In this document: positions 35,625 through 43,635 of the stretch, in pieces
How the letters are laid out: every line of letters starts with the position of its first letter
Numbering within the stretch: the stretch's first letter is position 1
Source of the DNA: Deltaproteobacteria bacterium
GTDB lineage: Bacteria; Myxococcota_A; UBA796; GCA-2862545
Assembly: GCA_016938035.1 (NCBI GenBank)
Contig: JAFGVK010000095.1
Coordinates: 19,436 to 83,435 of the forward strand
Length of the DNA: 64,000 nt
Direction: 5' to 3'
Notes under the pieces: model-generated
Database searches by the model: none
Seen by the model: the letters and a program-made list of their open reading frames with translations, nothing else
Told to the model about the DNA's origin: nothing
Program-made: the position numbers and the translations under genes

Positions 35625-36331
35625 GCCTGCCCCTCCTGGTGATCCGCGTCACCGGTGGAGTGGAACATCACGTCCAGCAGCGCGGAGAGCTCAGCGCCCA
35701 CCTTGATGCCGACCAGCACGTAGATGATGGGGATGAGTCCCCCGGAGAAGAGGGTGTTCCACTCGCCAAGGGGCATAAGCCCCTTGTTGGAGAGGAAGGA
35801 GCCGCCGACCGCGAGCCCGATCAGGCCGGTGAGCACGAAGCCAAAGCCGGAGAGGGACTCGAGCCAGGTCATCAGCCCGTGAGGGAGGTGCCGGTCGCGG
35901 TTCACCAGCAGGAGCATCAGCACGGCCGAGGCAACCACCGCGCCGCCCTGAAAGCCGCCACCAGGGGTGAGGTGCCCGTGCACGAAGATGTAGGCTCCAA
36001 AGACCACCAGCGGCGCGAACAGCGCGCGGGCGCCTGTGGCCAGGAACTCGCTCGCCGGCCAGGGCTGAGCGGTGGGGAGGCCGTCGCGCCGGCGCAAGAC
36101 GAAGGTGGCGCCGGACACCGACGCGAAGAGCACCAGCACCTCGCCGAGGGTGTCGAAGCCTCGGTAGTTGACCACCACCGCGGTGACCAGGTTCGCGGTG
36201 TGGTTATCCGCCACGCCGTGCTGCGTGAAGTACGTCGAGAGGTATCCAGCGCTGGGCCCGAGCAGGGGCACCAGGGACCACAGGAAGAGCCCCATCACCA
36301 GGACGAAGACGCTGCCGATGAGCTGCTTCAT
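35621..36331 (-). CDS. MrpB/MnhB-domain subunit
   Basis: 236 residues. The N-terminal 100 residues have two hydrophobic segments and the VNYRGFDTLGEVLVLFASV motif seen in MrpA C-terminal and MbhE-like proteins. The second half is the MnhB domain (FVHGHLTPGGGFQGGAVVASAVL). In Pyrococcus these parts are the MbhE and MbhF proteins, so this gene appears to join them. It overlaps neighbours on both sides by 4 nt and is a membrane subunit of the Mrp-type module. Confidence 0.88.
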   Translation of the reverse strand: MKQLIGSVFVLVMGLFLWSLVPLLGPSAGYLSTYFTQHGVADNHTANLVTAVVVNYRGFDTLGEVLVLFASVSGATFVLRRRDGLPTAQPWPASEFLATGARALFAPLVVFGAYIFVHGHLTPGGGFQGGAVVASAVLMLLLVNRDRHLPHGLMTWLESLSGFGFVLTGLIGLAVGGSFLSNKGLMPLGEWNTLFSGGLIPIIYVLVGIKVGAELSALLDVMFHSTGDADHQEGQA

Positions 36332-36570
36332 TCCTCCACCTCCTGGGTGCGCCTGGTAGCCACCAGGAAGATCACGGTGGTGAGCGCGGCGCCGATCGCC
36401 GCCTCGGTCATCGCCACGTCCGGAGCGCCCATCCGCAGGAACAGGTACGAGGCCACCAGCGAGGCGAGCCCGCCCAGCAGCACCGACGACACCAGGTTCT
36501 TACAGGACATCGCCCCCACTGCGGCCACGAAAATCACCGCCACCACGACGAAGTCAATCGCGAGCATCAT
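36328..36570 (-). CDS. DUF4040 / MbhD-type small membrane subunit
   Basis: 80 residues, three helices. GAPDVAMTEAAIGAALTTVIF is the signature of the DUF4040 (MbhD) family, equivalent to a piece of MrpA. A small subunit of the Mrp-type antiporter module, overlapping both neighbours by 4 nt. Confidence 0.9.
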   Translation of the reverse strand: MMLAIDFVVVAVIFVAAVGAMSCKNLVSSVLLGGLASLVASYLFLRMGAPDVAMTEAAIGAALTTVIFLVATRRTQEVEE

Positions 36571-36917
36571 GGCTTCTGCCCCCCGGTCAGCGCGCAGTCC
36601 TCATCGGAGGTGGTGCCGGCGACAGGCCGGACCCCCGACCGGATCGCGGCGCGCGCCAGTGCGTGTGAAGAGAGCGGGTTGGTCAAGATCACGAACAGCA
36701 CCACCAGCGCGATCTTGGGGAGCCACTCCGGGTGGGTCAGTCCGAAGCCCACCAGGGTCAGGATGTTGCCCAGGGTGGTGGCCTTGGTCCCGGCGTGCAG
36801 CCGGTTGTAGACATCGGGCATGCGGTAGATGCCCAGCGCGCCCAGGAAGAGGAAGAGGGCGCCGATGACGGCGATCACCCCCCCTGCCACACCGAGCACC
36901 GCGGTAAACGTCTCCAT
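36567..36917 (-). CDS. mnhG: MrpG/MnhG subunit
   Basis: 116 residues of the MnhG family. GALGIYRMPDVYNRLHAGTK and the following TLGNILTLVGFGL are diagnostic. It has about three helices and a hydrophilic C-terminal tail (TTSDEDCALTGG). A non-catalytic structural subunit of the Mrp module. Start ATG 36917; the stop overlaps the DUF4040 gene. Confidence 0.92.
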   Translation of the reverse strand: METFTAVLGVAGGVIAVIGALFLFLGALGIYRMPDVYNRLHAGTKATTLGNILTLVGFGLTHPEWLPKIALVVLFVILTNPLSSHALARAAIRSGVRPVAGTTSDEDCALTGGQKP

Positions 36918-36920
36918 GGT

Positions 36921-37181
36921 TCAGATCCCCCGGTCCAGGTAGCGGGCAAAGGCGACCACCCCGAGGAAGGAGAGGATCGCGTAGACCAGCGCCACGTCGA
37001 TATAGATGGAGCGACCGACCACCAGCGCCAGCCCGACCATCATCGGGAGGGTGATGAGGGTGATGGCGTCGAGCGCCACCGCGCGGGTCGCGGCGTCAGG
37101 GCCCCGCACCAGCTGCACCGTGGCCAACATCCCCGCCAGGAGCGCGATGCCCAGGGCGACAAGCACCAGCGTCTCAGCCAA
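36921..37181 (-). CDS. mnhF: MrpF/MnhF subunit
   Basis: 86 residues with three helices. RGPDAATRAVALDAITL followed by LALVVGRSIYIDVALVYAILSFLG matches the MnhF family. A small membrane subunit of the Mrp module. Overlaps mnhE by 8 nt; 3-bp gap to mnhG. Confidence 0.92.
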   Translation of the reverse strand: MAETLVLVALGIALLAGMLATVQLVRGPDAATRAVALDAITLITLPMMVGLALVVGRSIYIDVALVYAILSFLGVVAFARYLDRGI

Positions 37182-37704
37182 AGATCACCTCCAGGCGCTT
37201 CTCGAAGCCACCGACGATGGCCTTGGTGGCCGCCTCGATGTCGCCGGTCTGTGCGTCGATCCAGTGGATGCAGAGCTCATCCCCGTCCACGTCCAGGGTC
37301 AGGGTCCCAGGGGTGAGGGTGATGGAATTGGCCAGCACCATCCGCCCCAGAGGGCTCTTGAGGGTCGTCTTGATGCGGACGATGCCCGGCGCGATCGGGA
37401 GCGAGGGGCTGACCACCCGTCGGGCCACGTCCAGGTTCGACAACACGATCTGCCAGATGAGGTAGGGCACGTACAGCGCGAGGCCGAGCGCCCTGCGCGG
37501 CGACAGCAGGGTGCCGCCCATCAGCGGGGGACCGTCCTCAGCCACCTTCACCGCGAAGACCGCGCCGATGGCCGCGACGAACCCGCCGACAGCGAGCTCC
37601 TGGGAAGCCAGCGTGCCGACCATCAGCACCCACAGCACCCACAGCAGGATCCAGTTGAAGACAAACAGCACCGCTACCGGCGCCTTGATCGGAGTGTCGC
37701 TCAT
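37174..37704 (-). CDS. mnhE: MrpE/MnhE subunit
   Basis: 176 residues. Two or three N-terminal hydrophobic segments are followed by YVPYLIWQIVLSNLDVARRV and a soluble C-terminal domain with SITLTPGTLTLDVDGDEL, the MnhE hallmark. ATG 37704 is the start because GAGGAGG lies 7 nt upstream; a longer frame upstream has no family sequence. First recognisable gene of the Mbx-like operon, with its start embedded in the stop of a small upstream ORF (ATGA). Confidence 0.92.
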   Translation of the reverse strand: MSDTPIKAPVAVLFVFNWILLWVLWVLMVGTLASQELAVGGFVAAIGAVFAVKVAEDGPPLMGGTLLSPRRALGLALYVPYLIWQIVLSNLDVARRVVSPSLPIAPGIVRIKTTLKSPLGRMVLANSITLTPGTLTLDVDGDELCIHWIDAQTGDIEAATKAIVGGFEKRLEVIFG

Positions 37705-37838
37705 GCGGTCGCCTCCTCGAGGTGGCGCAGGCCGCGCGCCTGCTGAGATCCCACGCGATCGCGCCTCGGGGCGCAGGACGGGGCGCGCCCAGGCCAGAAG
37801 CTCAAGATCCGTCGATTGAACGGGGAATACACGCTCAT
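37701..37838 (-). CDS. Candidate 45-codon upstream ORF coupled to mnhE
   Basis: Reads from ATG 37838 to TGA 37701 and encodes 45 residues beginning MSVYSPFNRRILSFW. AGGAG lies 4 nt before the ATG, and the stop overlaps the mnhE start (ATGA). It lies inside the predicted leader RNA. The product is Arg-rich with no known family, so it may be a coupling or regulatory ORF, or chance. Confidence 0.4.
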   Translation of the reverse strand: MSVYSPFNRRILSFWPGRAPSCAPRRDRVGSQQARGLRHLEEATA

Positions 37839-37870
37839 GAAGCTCCTGAGGGTCACGCCGCGGGACTGCA

Positions 37871-37899
37871 TAGATAGAGGTCTGCGCCCTGCTTGTCAA
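37871..37899 (-). promoter_or_regulatory. Candidate promoter of the Mbx-like operon
   Basis: On the minus strand TTGACA (37899-37894), a 17-bp spacer and TATCTA (37876-37871). This predicts transcription from near 37864 and a leader of about 160 nt before mnhE. Confidence 0.5.
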
Positions 37900-37914
37900 A
37901 CGGATTACAGTTTG
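37897..37914. promoter_or_regulatory. Dyad overlapping the Mbx promoter -35
   Basis: CAAAC, 8-bp spacer, GTTTG: a perfect 5-bp inverted repeat that overlaps the proposed -35 box, in the divergent region with the rubrerythrin-like gene. A possible operator, e.g. for a redox regulator (inference). Confidence 0.35.
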
Positions 37915-37999
37915 GTCACCAAGGGGCTGGGCGCTTGTCCCGATTCACCGAAGAGAGTAGGTGCGCACCACGGCGAGTGCATTCCACCGAGGAGTCGAC

Positions 38000-38461
38000 A
38001 TGACACACGTGAAGCAGCGAACCCTGGCCGAGGTCTTTGAGCTCGCCATCGAGCGGGAGCAGTCCGCGGTGGACTTCTACACCAGCCTAGCCGAGTCCTC
38101 CGAGAACCCTGCGATGGCCAGGGCCTTTGAAGATCTGGCCAAGGAAGAGCTGGGGCACAAGGCCCGCCTTCAGAAGGCCCTGCAGCGCGGGGGCGGCATG
38201 CGGCAGGTGATGATGCCCATGGACCTGAAGATCACCGAGTTCGTCATGCCCACTGTGCCCGTGGAGACCATGAATTACGAGGACGCCATCGTCATGGCGA
38301 TGCACCGGGAGCAGGCCGCCTTCCAGCTCTACTCGGACCTCTCAGAGATGATGACCGACGCCACCCTCGCCTTCCTGTTCCGCTCGCTCGCCGCCGAGGA
38401 GGCGCGCCACAGGCACCGCTTCGAGCTCGAGTACGACGAACACGTCCTAGACCAGAATTGA
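38000..38461 (+). CDS. Rubrerythrin-like ferritin-fold diiron protein
   Basis: 153 residues, a four-helix ferritin-like protein with paired iron-binding motifs: EREQSAVDFY and EELGHKARL in the first half, EQAAFQLY and EEARHRHRFE in the second. There is no C-terminal rubredoxin domain, so it is a rubrerythrin/erythrin-type core, likely acting on peroxide or as an iron oxidase. Start ATG 38000 has GGAGT-type sequence about 6 nt upstream. It diverges from the Mbx-like operon, which fits a need to protect oxygen-sensitive iron-sulfur proteins (inference). Confidence 0.85.
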   Translation: MTHVKQRTLAEVFELAIEREQSAVDFYTSLAESSENPAMARAFEDLAKEELGHKARLQKALQRGGGMRQVMMPMDLKITEFVMPTVPVETMNYEDAIVMAMHREQAAFQLYSDLSEMMTDATLAFLFRSLAAEEARHRHRFELEYDEHVLDQN

Positions 38462-38472
38462 GGGGCCACCTG

Positions 38473-38814
38473 ATGTCGAACCGCCTAATCCTCGTCGCGT
38501 TGCTCACCCTCAGCGCCTGCACAGTGACCCGCGACAACTACCCTGACAAGTACGCCGCGGTCTACTGCGACCGCCTAGACGAGTGCGCCCCTGGCGACTT
38601 CGAGAACAGCTACGCGTCCTTCAAGGACTGCAAGCTGGATGTGGCCGACGACACAGAGGACAGCCTGCAGGTGATGGAGGAGTGGTTCCCCGGCTGCGAG
38701 CTGCTCCCCGATCAGGCGCGCGAGTGCCTCGATCAGATGAAGGCGGTGTCCTGCGGCGACTTCGTCTCGGGCGACTTCGACGGGAAGTGTGGCACCGAGC
38801 TGATCGACTGCTGA
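38473..38814 (+). CDS. Small Cys-rich lipoprotein
   Basis: 113 residues with a lipoprotein signal ending LSAC (Cys16). The mature part has eight further Cys (YCDR, DECA, KDCK, PGCE, RECL, VSCG, GKCG and a terminal Cys), probably four disulfides in the periplasm or outside. Such small Cys-rich lipoproteins are common in myxobacterial-type genomes and mostly uncharacterised. ATG 38473 is preferred (GAGGGG 38460-38465). It follows the rubrerythrin-like gene by 11 bp and may be cotranscribed. Confidence 0.8.
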   Translation: MSNRLILVALLTLSACTVTRDNYPDKYAAVYCDRLDECAPGDFENSYASFKDCKLDVADDTEDSLQVMEEWFPGCELLPDQARECLDQMKAVSCGDFVSGDFDGKCGTELIDC

Positions 38815-39700
38815 GGCCGCGGCGCGGTCATCAGGGGATGGGGCGCCGACGCGGTGATCGCGCACCGAGCGCGTCCTGACCCAGGCGTCCGCTGAAGCGC
38901 GTGGGCCTCAGACACCCGCTCGGCGGAGCGGCGCGCCCTGTGCCGCGCTCCGAGGGACGCCTGCGGAAACACACCGCGGCCCAGCGGCCACGCGGTCCGC
39001 CGACCCGGGCGTCGCGCCCTGGAGGCCAGGGAGCCCGCTCCGGGGGGACCTCGCGAAGCCACCTCCCTGGTCCCCCCGTCGTGCCGGCGGTGCCCTGGTG
39101 CGGTGGGCTCGCCCCCCGTCACCCGGCGCCCCCCGGGGCTCATGCGCCGCGTGGCTGAGCAGCGAGAGGCTCGCCCCCCCTCACCCGGCGCCCCCCCCTC
39201 TGCGACACACCGGCCCTGTTGGCTAGTGGGTGGAGGCTGCGCCTTGGTCCGCACGCCGAGCCCTCGCCCCGTCGTGCCCGGCGGACACCGGCGCGCGGCG
39301 GGCCATGAACAAGGCCTGAGCCACCCAGCGGAGCCACTCCCTTCACCGACAGGCGATCCGGAGCATCTCCCCGTGCCCAAGCTCTGGCGGTCTCGCGCGG
39401 TGAGACGGCGCGCCGCCTCTGAACCACCGGCTGAACGCGGTGCCTTGGAGTCCCCACGGGTGAGGCGCTGAGGTCCAGGGCGATGGCGGCGAGGAAAGGA
39501 AGGAAGCGAACGCTCGATCGCGGCGGACGCATGCGCGCGCAGCGGGCTGCCGACGAGGCCCTCGGCGTCTTGGGCCCTGCGATCCGTCACCCCCTGGTCC
39601 CAGCCACCCAGGAGGCACCGCCTCAAGCGGACCCAGGCGCAGGGATCCGCCGCTAGTGGGTATACAGGCGACCACCGAGGCCGATAGACTCTCGCCTGAC
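38815..39700. other. 886-bp gene-free, repeat-bearing interval
   Basis: No convincing gene; open frames here are Arg/Pro/Gly-rich and unconserved. It contains a 62-bp-spaced direct repeat (39106-39134 and 39168-39197, GGCTCGCCCCCC...) and one copy of dispersed repeat R2 (39416-39592). Confidence 0.6.
39416..39592 (+). repeat. Dispersed repeat R2, copy A
   Basis: About 177 bp aligning with 47370-47663. Shared blocks include CTCTGAACCACCGG, CGGTGCCTTGGAG, GCTGAGGTCCAGGG, GGAAGCGAACGCTCG and CCCTCGGCG. Copy B carries a long 9-bp microsatellite at the point where this copy has only a short GCGC stretch. Confidence 0.7.
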
Positions 39701-41653
39701 ATGAGCCTCGATTCCCAACAGACCCCCATCCGCCTGGGGCGCTACGACGTCATCGATCGCATCGCGGTGGGTGGGATGGCGGATATTTTCCTCGCGGTGG
39801 AGCGGGGCGCCCACGGATTTGAGCGGCGGGTGGTGATCAAGCGGATCCTCGAGCACCTCTCCACCCAGGAGACCTTCCGGCAGATGTTCCTGCAGGAAGC
39901 GCGCATCGCCGCCCAGATCACACACCCCAACGTGGTGCAGATCCACGAGCTGGGGGAGCAGGGAGGGCTCCCCTACCTGGTGATGGAGTACATGGCGGGG
40001 ATCACCCTCCGCGAGCTCACCCGCATCACCGAGGACGCGGCGATCCCTATCCCCACCAGCGTGGCGGTTGAGCTGGTGGTGCAGGCTTGCGCCGGCGCCC
40101 ACGCGGTGCACGAGCTGGCGGACCCCCACGGCAAGCCCTACGGCCTGGTCCACCGCGACATGACCCCCCACAACCTGATGGTGAACCGCGAGGGCTGGGT
40201 GAAGCTCCTCGACTTCGGGATCGCCAAAGGGCACGACTCCGAGGACTTCACCCGCACCGGGATGCTCAAGGGAAAGCTCGCGTACATGTCCCCAGAGCAG
40301 GTGCAGACCCTCCCCCTCGACCGGCGCTCGGACGTGTTCGCCCTGGGGGTGCTCCTGTGGGAGCTGCTCGCGGGGGAGCGGCTGTTCCGACGCGACACAG
40401 AGATCGGCACCCTGCGCGCGATCCTCAACCACGAGCTGCGCGATCTGCGGGCCATCCGACCCCACCTGCCGGAGCCGATCCTGCTGGTGATGGAGAGGGC
40501 GCTGGCCCAGTCGCCCGACGACCGCTGGCAGTCGGCGGACGCCATGCGGCGCGCCCTGCTAGGGGCTGCCTCGTCGGTGGACCTTGAGCTCTCGCGAGAC
40601 GGGGTGGGCGATTTTCTGGAGCGCATGGCCGGGGACCGCCTCGCCGCCAACGCCCGCACCATCGGGGACGCGCTGGAGCGCTCCCTGACCATGACCTCCA
40701 GCGCCCGCACCAAGACCATGACCCGCACCGCAAACCCGGCCACCGCCAGCCTTGTTGGGGCGGTGGGGGCCCTGGTGACGGTGCTGAGCCTGACGGTGCT
40801 GACCGTCGCGGTGAGCGCCTTCGTGGGGGGCTCCACTTGGTACTGGATGAGCCGCCCCATCCCGCGCCCCGAGGGGCCCCCTGTGGTGCTCGCCCTCGCG
40901 CCAGTGCACGACGAGGCGGCGCTGATGGAGGAGTGGCTGCCCCTCCGGGTGTGGCTGGAGCAGCAGACCGACCAGCGCGTGGACCTGGTGATGCTCCCCT
41001 CCTACGAGGACACCTCCGAGGCCCTGCTCTCCGCGGAGGTGCAGTTCGCCGCCCTGCCCCCCGCGGTGTACATCGCCACCCACGCCAAGGACTCCAGGGT
41101 GGTCCCGCTCGTCAACACGGTGGTGGATGGCTCCGACGGGTATGACGCCCTGCTCCTGATCGGTGACAGGTCCTCTGTGACCGATGTCCACGGCCTCGTC
41201 GGCAGCCACATCTGCTTCACCGACCCCGGCTCCTCCTCTGGCTACCTGCTCCCGCGCCTCGCCCTCCGGAGGGCTGGGCTCGAGCTGGAGCGGGACTTCG
41301 CCGAGGTCCGGTTCTCGGGCAGCCACGATCAGGCGATCCAGGACCTGGTCGACGGGCGCTGCGATGTGGCCGCCACCTACACCGACGCCCTGGTCGCCGC
41401 CTCCACCCGCGGGGTCGCCACAGGGACCACCAGGATCCTCACCGTCACCGGCAGGGCGATCCACGACGCGATCTGTGCGGGTCCGGAGACAGACCCGGCG
41501 GTGTCCTCGCTGATCCGCGAGGCGCTGCTGCGCTTCGACCCACAGCAGGCCCTCGGAGGCCCCAAGCTGGGGGAGGTCACCCAGATCACTGGCTTTCAGC
41601 CGGGAGAGGACGCCCGCTACGACAGCCTCCGCGAGGCCCTCACCGACAAGTAG
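39701..41653 (+). CDS. Ser/Thr kinase with exported PhnD-type solute-binding domain
   Basis: 650 residues. A Hanks kinase domain spans about 12-285: AVGGMADIFLA loop near 22, VVIKR lysine, HRDMTPHN near 151, DFG near 171, and AYMSPEQ. A transmembrane helix follows at about 350-383 (LVTVLSLTVLTVAVSAFVG). The extracytoplasmic C-terminus is a phosphonate/phosphate-binding-type periplasmic domain (PhnD family): VVLALAPVHDEAALMEEW, the ligand loop TDPGSSSGYLLPR, then VDGRCDVAATYTDAL. It looks like a one-protein receptor that reports a small ligand directly to a kinase. All kinase catalytic residues are present. ATG 39701 gives the conserved start; an upstream GTG 39656 is possible. Confidence 0.9.
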   Translation: MSLDSQQTPIRLGRYDVIDRIAVGGMADIFLAVERGAHGFERRVVIKRILEHLSTQETFRQMFLQEARIAAQITHPNVVQIHELGEQGGLPYLVMEYMAGITLRELTRITEDAAIPIPTSVAVELVVQACAGAHAVHELADPHGKPYGLVHRDMTPHNLMVNREGWVKLLDFGIAKGHDSEDFTRTGMLKGKLAYMSPEQVQTLPLDRRSDVFALGVLLWELLAGERLFRRDTEIGTLRAILNHELRDLRAIRPHLPEPILLVMERALAQSPDDRWQSADAMRRALLGAASSVDLELSRDGVGDFLERMAGDRLAANARTIGDALERSLTMTSSARTKTMTRTANPATASLVGAVGALVTVLSLTVLTVAVSAFVGGSTWYWMSRPIPRPEGPPVVLALAPVHDEAALMEEWLPLRVWLEQQTDQRVDLVMLPSYEDTSEALLSAEVQFAALPPAVYIATHAKDSRVVPLVNTVVDGSDGYDALLLIGDRSSVTDVHGLVGSHICFTDPGSSSGYLLPRLALRRAGLELERDFAEVRFSGSHDQAIQDLVDGRCDVAATYTDALVAASTRGVATGTTRILTVTGRAIHDAICAGPETDPAVSSLIREALLRFDPQQALGGPKLGEVTQITGFQPGEDARYDSLREALTDK

Positions 41654-42111
41654 CCGCGCGCCTGGGCCTCATCCCCCGTCCAACCCTACGGGATCGGGTC
41701 GCCCCGACGCGCCCCCCGAGGGCCTCGTCGGTCGGCCTTGACGGAGGGAGGGCGACGCCTGCGCCCCCGAGGCGCTCGCCGCACGCGCGCCGCCGGGCCT
41801 CTCGACCTGGGCCATGATCATCGTTCGGCCCTGAGGCTGCTCACCGCTCTCCGTGCTGGCGGAGAGAGAGGGTGCTGCTAGCGCGCTGAGATCCTAATTA
41901 CCGACGGCCTTGTGGCCGCCGCCAAGGGGACCGCGCCCTCCTTCGCTGCCCCCGTTGGGGTCGGGCACTGCGCCCCCCCCCAATCCCCCCCTGCTGTGGG
42001 CTTGCCACCCCCTCTCCCCCTGCGGGATCGGGCGCTACCCCAGTGCCGGAGGCGCCCCCGCGTGACCCACTTGGGCGAAACGATGTTCGAGGCATCGACC
42101 TGACCTTGGTG
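41654..42111. other. Gene-free interval with dispersed repeat R3
   Basis: 458 bp between convergent genes. It holds repeat R3 copy A (41810-42085) and a short string (GTCGGTCGGCCTTG near 41727) also found at 58331. No gene or clear terminator. Confidence 0.6.
41810..42085 (+). repeat. Dispersed repeat R3, copy A
   Basis: Begins GGCCATGATCATCGTT and ends near GGGCGAAACGATG, matching 46941-47213. Shared internal blocks: CTGCTCACCGC, AGCGCGCTG, ACCGACGGCCTTGTGGCCGC, CGCCAAGGGG, CCCTGCGGGATCGGGCG. The CCGACGGCCTTGTGGCCGC part contains a GGCC-based hairpin. Confidence 0.7.
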
Positions 42112-43002
42112 TCAATGATCCAGGCGCAGCGCCATGCCCTCGCGGGCGGCGAACACCACCGTGCTGCCCCCCAGCACCGCCAGGCGCTCGCGGCACAGCT
42201 TCTCCTTGTGGAGCACCACCGCGTCCGAGTGCATCGGATCGTGGTGGAACAGGGCGAGCTGCTTCACCCCCGCCTGCACCGCGATGTCCACCGCGGTGGT
42301 GGCCCGCGGGTGCCCCCACCCCACCCTGCTGGGGTACTCCTCGTCGAGGTACTGGGAGTCGCTGATCAGGAGGTCGGCGCCCCGGATGAACTCGATGAAG
42401 TCCGGCCCCAGCACCCGCACCAGGTCGGGGTTCTCCAGGCTCGCCTCGCGGTTGAGCAGGTCAAGGTCATACTCGTGGTCGGTCGCGTAGACCACCTTCT
42501 TTCCGCCCGACTCGAAGGAGTAGGCGAAGCTGCCCCCAGGGTGGGTCTGCGGGAAGGCGCGCACCAACACCCCCCCGATCTCGCTGCCCTGCTTTTCCAG
42601 AGAGGCGGGCTCCACCTTGGCCCCCAGATCCGAGAAGGCGACTGGGAAGTACTCGGAGGACATCTGGCCCGACAGGAGCCGAAAGAAGCGGTCGTCCTCC
42701 TCCTCGGTGCCGTAGACGGTGAAGGTGTTGCGCGGGCTATAGACCGGCATGAAGAACGGGAAGCCCTGGATGTGATCCCAGTGGGCGTGCGAGAAGAAGA
42801 AATGGCCGTGGACCGGCGCGCCCCCATCCCGCTGCCCCAGATCCACCCCCAGCTCCCGCAGGCCGCTCCCGCCGTCGCAGATGATCAGGGTGTCGTCCAC
42901 CTTCACCTCGACGCAGGGGGTGTTGCCACCGAAGCGCCTCGTGGAGTGAGACGGGGTGGGGATCGACCCGCGGGTGCCCCAGAACTTGACCAGAAAGGCC
43001 AT
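42112..43002 (-). CDS. Metallo-beta-lactamase fold hydrolase
   Basis: 296 residues. The Zn-binding motif SHAHWDH (H-x-H-x-D-H) lies near residue 75, with further ligands in QTHPGG, YATDHEYD and LFHHDP. The N-terminal KFWGTRGSIPTP and GGNTPCVEV openings are typical of a phosphodiesterase-like/RNase Z-like subgroup often annotated as ribonuclease Z or cyclic-nucleotide phosphodiesterase relatives. The substrate is not assigned. It begins 2 bp after the TPR protein gene, so the two form an operon and may act together. Confidence 0.85.
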   Translation of the reverse strand: MAFLVKFWGTRGSIPTPSHSTRRFGGNTPCVEVKVDDTLIICDGGSGLRELGVDLGQRDGGAPVHGHFFFSHAHWDHIQGFPFFMPVYSPRNTFTVYGTEEEDDRFFRLLSGQMSSEYFPVAFSDLGAKVEPASLEKQGSEIGGVLVRAFPQTHPGGSFAYSFESGGKKVVYATDHEYDLDLLNREASLENPDLVRVLGPDFIEFIRGADLLISDSQYLDEEYPSRVGWGHPRATTAVDIAVQAGVKQLALFHHDPMHSDAVVLHKEKLCRERLAVLGGSTVVFAAREGMALRLDH

Positions 43003-43004
43003 CG

Positions 43005-43529
43005 CTACTCCCCGTCGTCTGAGGGAACGGGGACGTCCGTGCCCATGAAGAAGGCGTGGTAGCTGGAGTACTCGTCCTTGGGATCCAGCCTCGCCGCCTC
43101 CTCGAAGTGCTCCTTCGCCTCGCGCACCAGGGCCCGGAAGGTCTCGGGATCACCGAACAGCACGTCGTCCTCGTCGGCCCGGCGCCTCAGCACCTCGGCC
43201 AGCAGGGCGTGGCACAGGGCGAGCACCTCGTTCTCCTCGATGTCCTCGACCCACTGGCCCCCCTCCTTCAGGTAGCCCAGCGCCTCGCGCGCCTCACCCT
43301 CTGCCTCGCTCAGCCGGCCGGTGTCGAGCAGCAGGCGGGCCAGCTCCATGTGGGGCTCCGGAAGCCGGGGCTCCTCGCGAAGGATGTCGCGCAGCGCGTC
43401 CTCGGCCTGATCGAGCTTTCCCTCCTCCAGCAGGGCGAGCGCGGCCAGGAAGCGCTCCCCAAGCTCCGCGAGGGAGTCCTCCTCCATGCGCTCAGCGTCG
43501 GTCAGCTCGTGCTCGTCGAATTCAGACAT
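43005..43529 (-). CDS. TPR-repeat protein
   Basis: 174 residues, acidic and cytosolic. At least two or three tetratricopeptide-like helices are visible (FLAALALLEEGKLDQAEDALRDIL, PEPHMELARLLLDTGRLSEAEG, and a C-terminal REAKEHFEEAARLDPKD). Probably a protein-interaction module for the metallo-hydrolase encoded 2 bp downstream. ATG 43529 is preferred (AGGGGAC upstream) to a start 33 codons earlier that lies in the murB-tail repeat flank. Confidence 0.8.
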   Translation of the reverse strand: MSEFDEHELTDAERMEEDSLAELGERFLAALALLEEGKLDQAEDALRDILREEPRLPEPHMELARLLLDTGRLSEAEGEAREALGYLKEGGQWVEDIEENEVLALCHALLAEVLRRRADEDDVLFGDPETFRALVREAKEHFEEAARLDPKDEYSSYHAFFMGTDVPVPSDDGE

Positions 43530-43635
43530 GGCGGTCCCCTGGGGAAGTACCGCTGCAGTTTGTCCGCGCGGGGCGCGCTTGTCCAGACACAGAGCGCCGC
43601 TTGGCCTCAAGATCCCAGCCGCAGCCACCCACCCC

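Noticed and set aside
38733..39626. 297-codon minus-strand open frame
   Set aside because: Arg/Pro-rich, covers the end of the lipoprotein gene and repeat R2, no start signal and no conserved motif.
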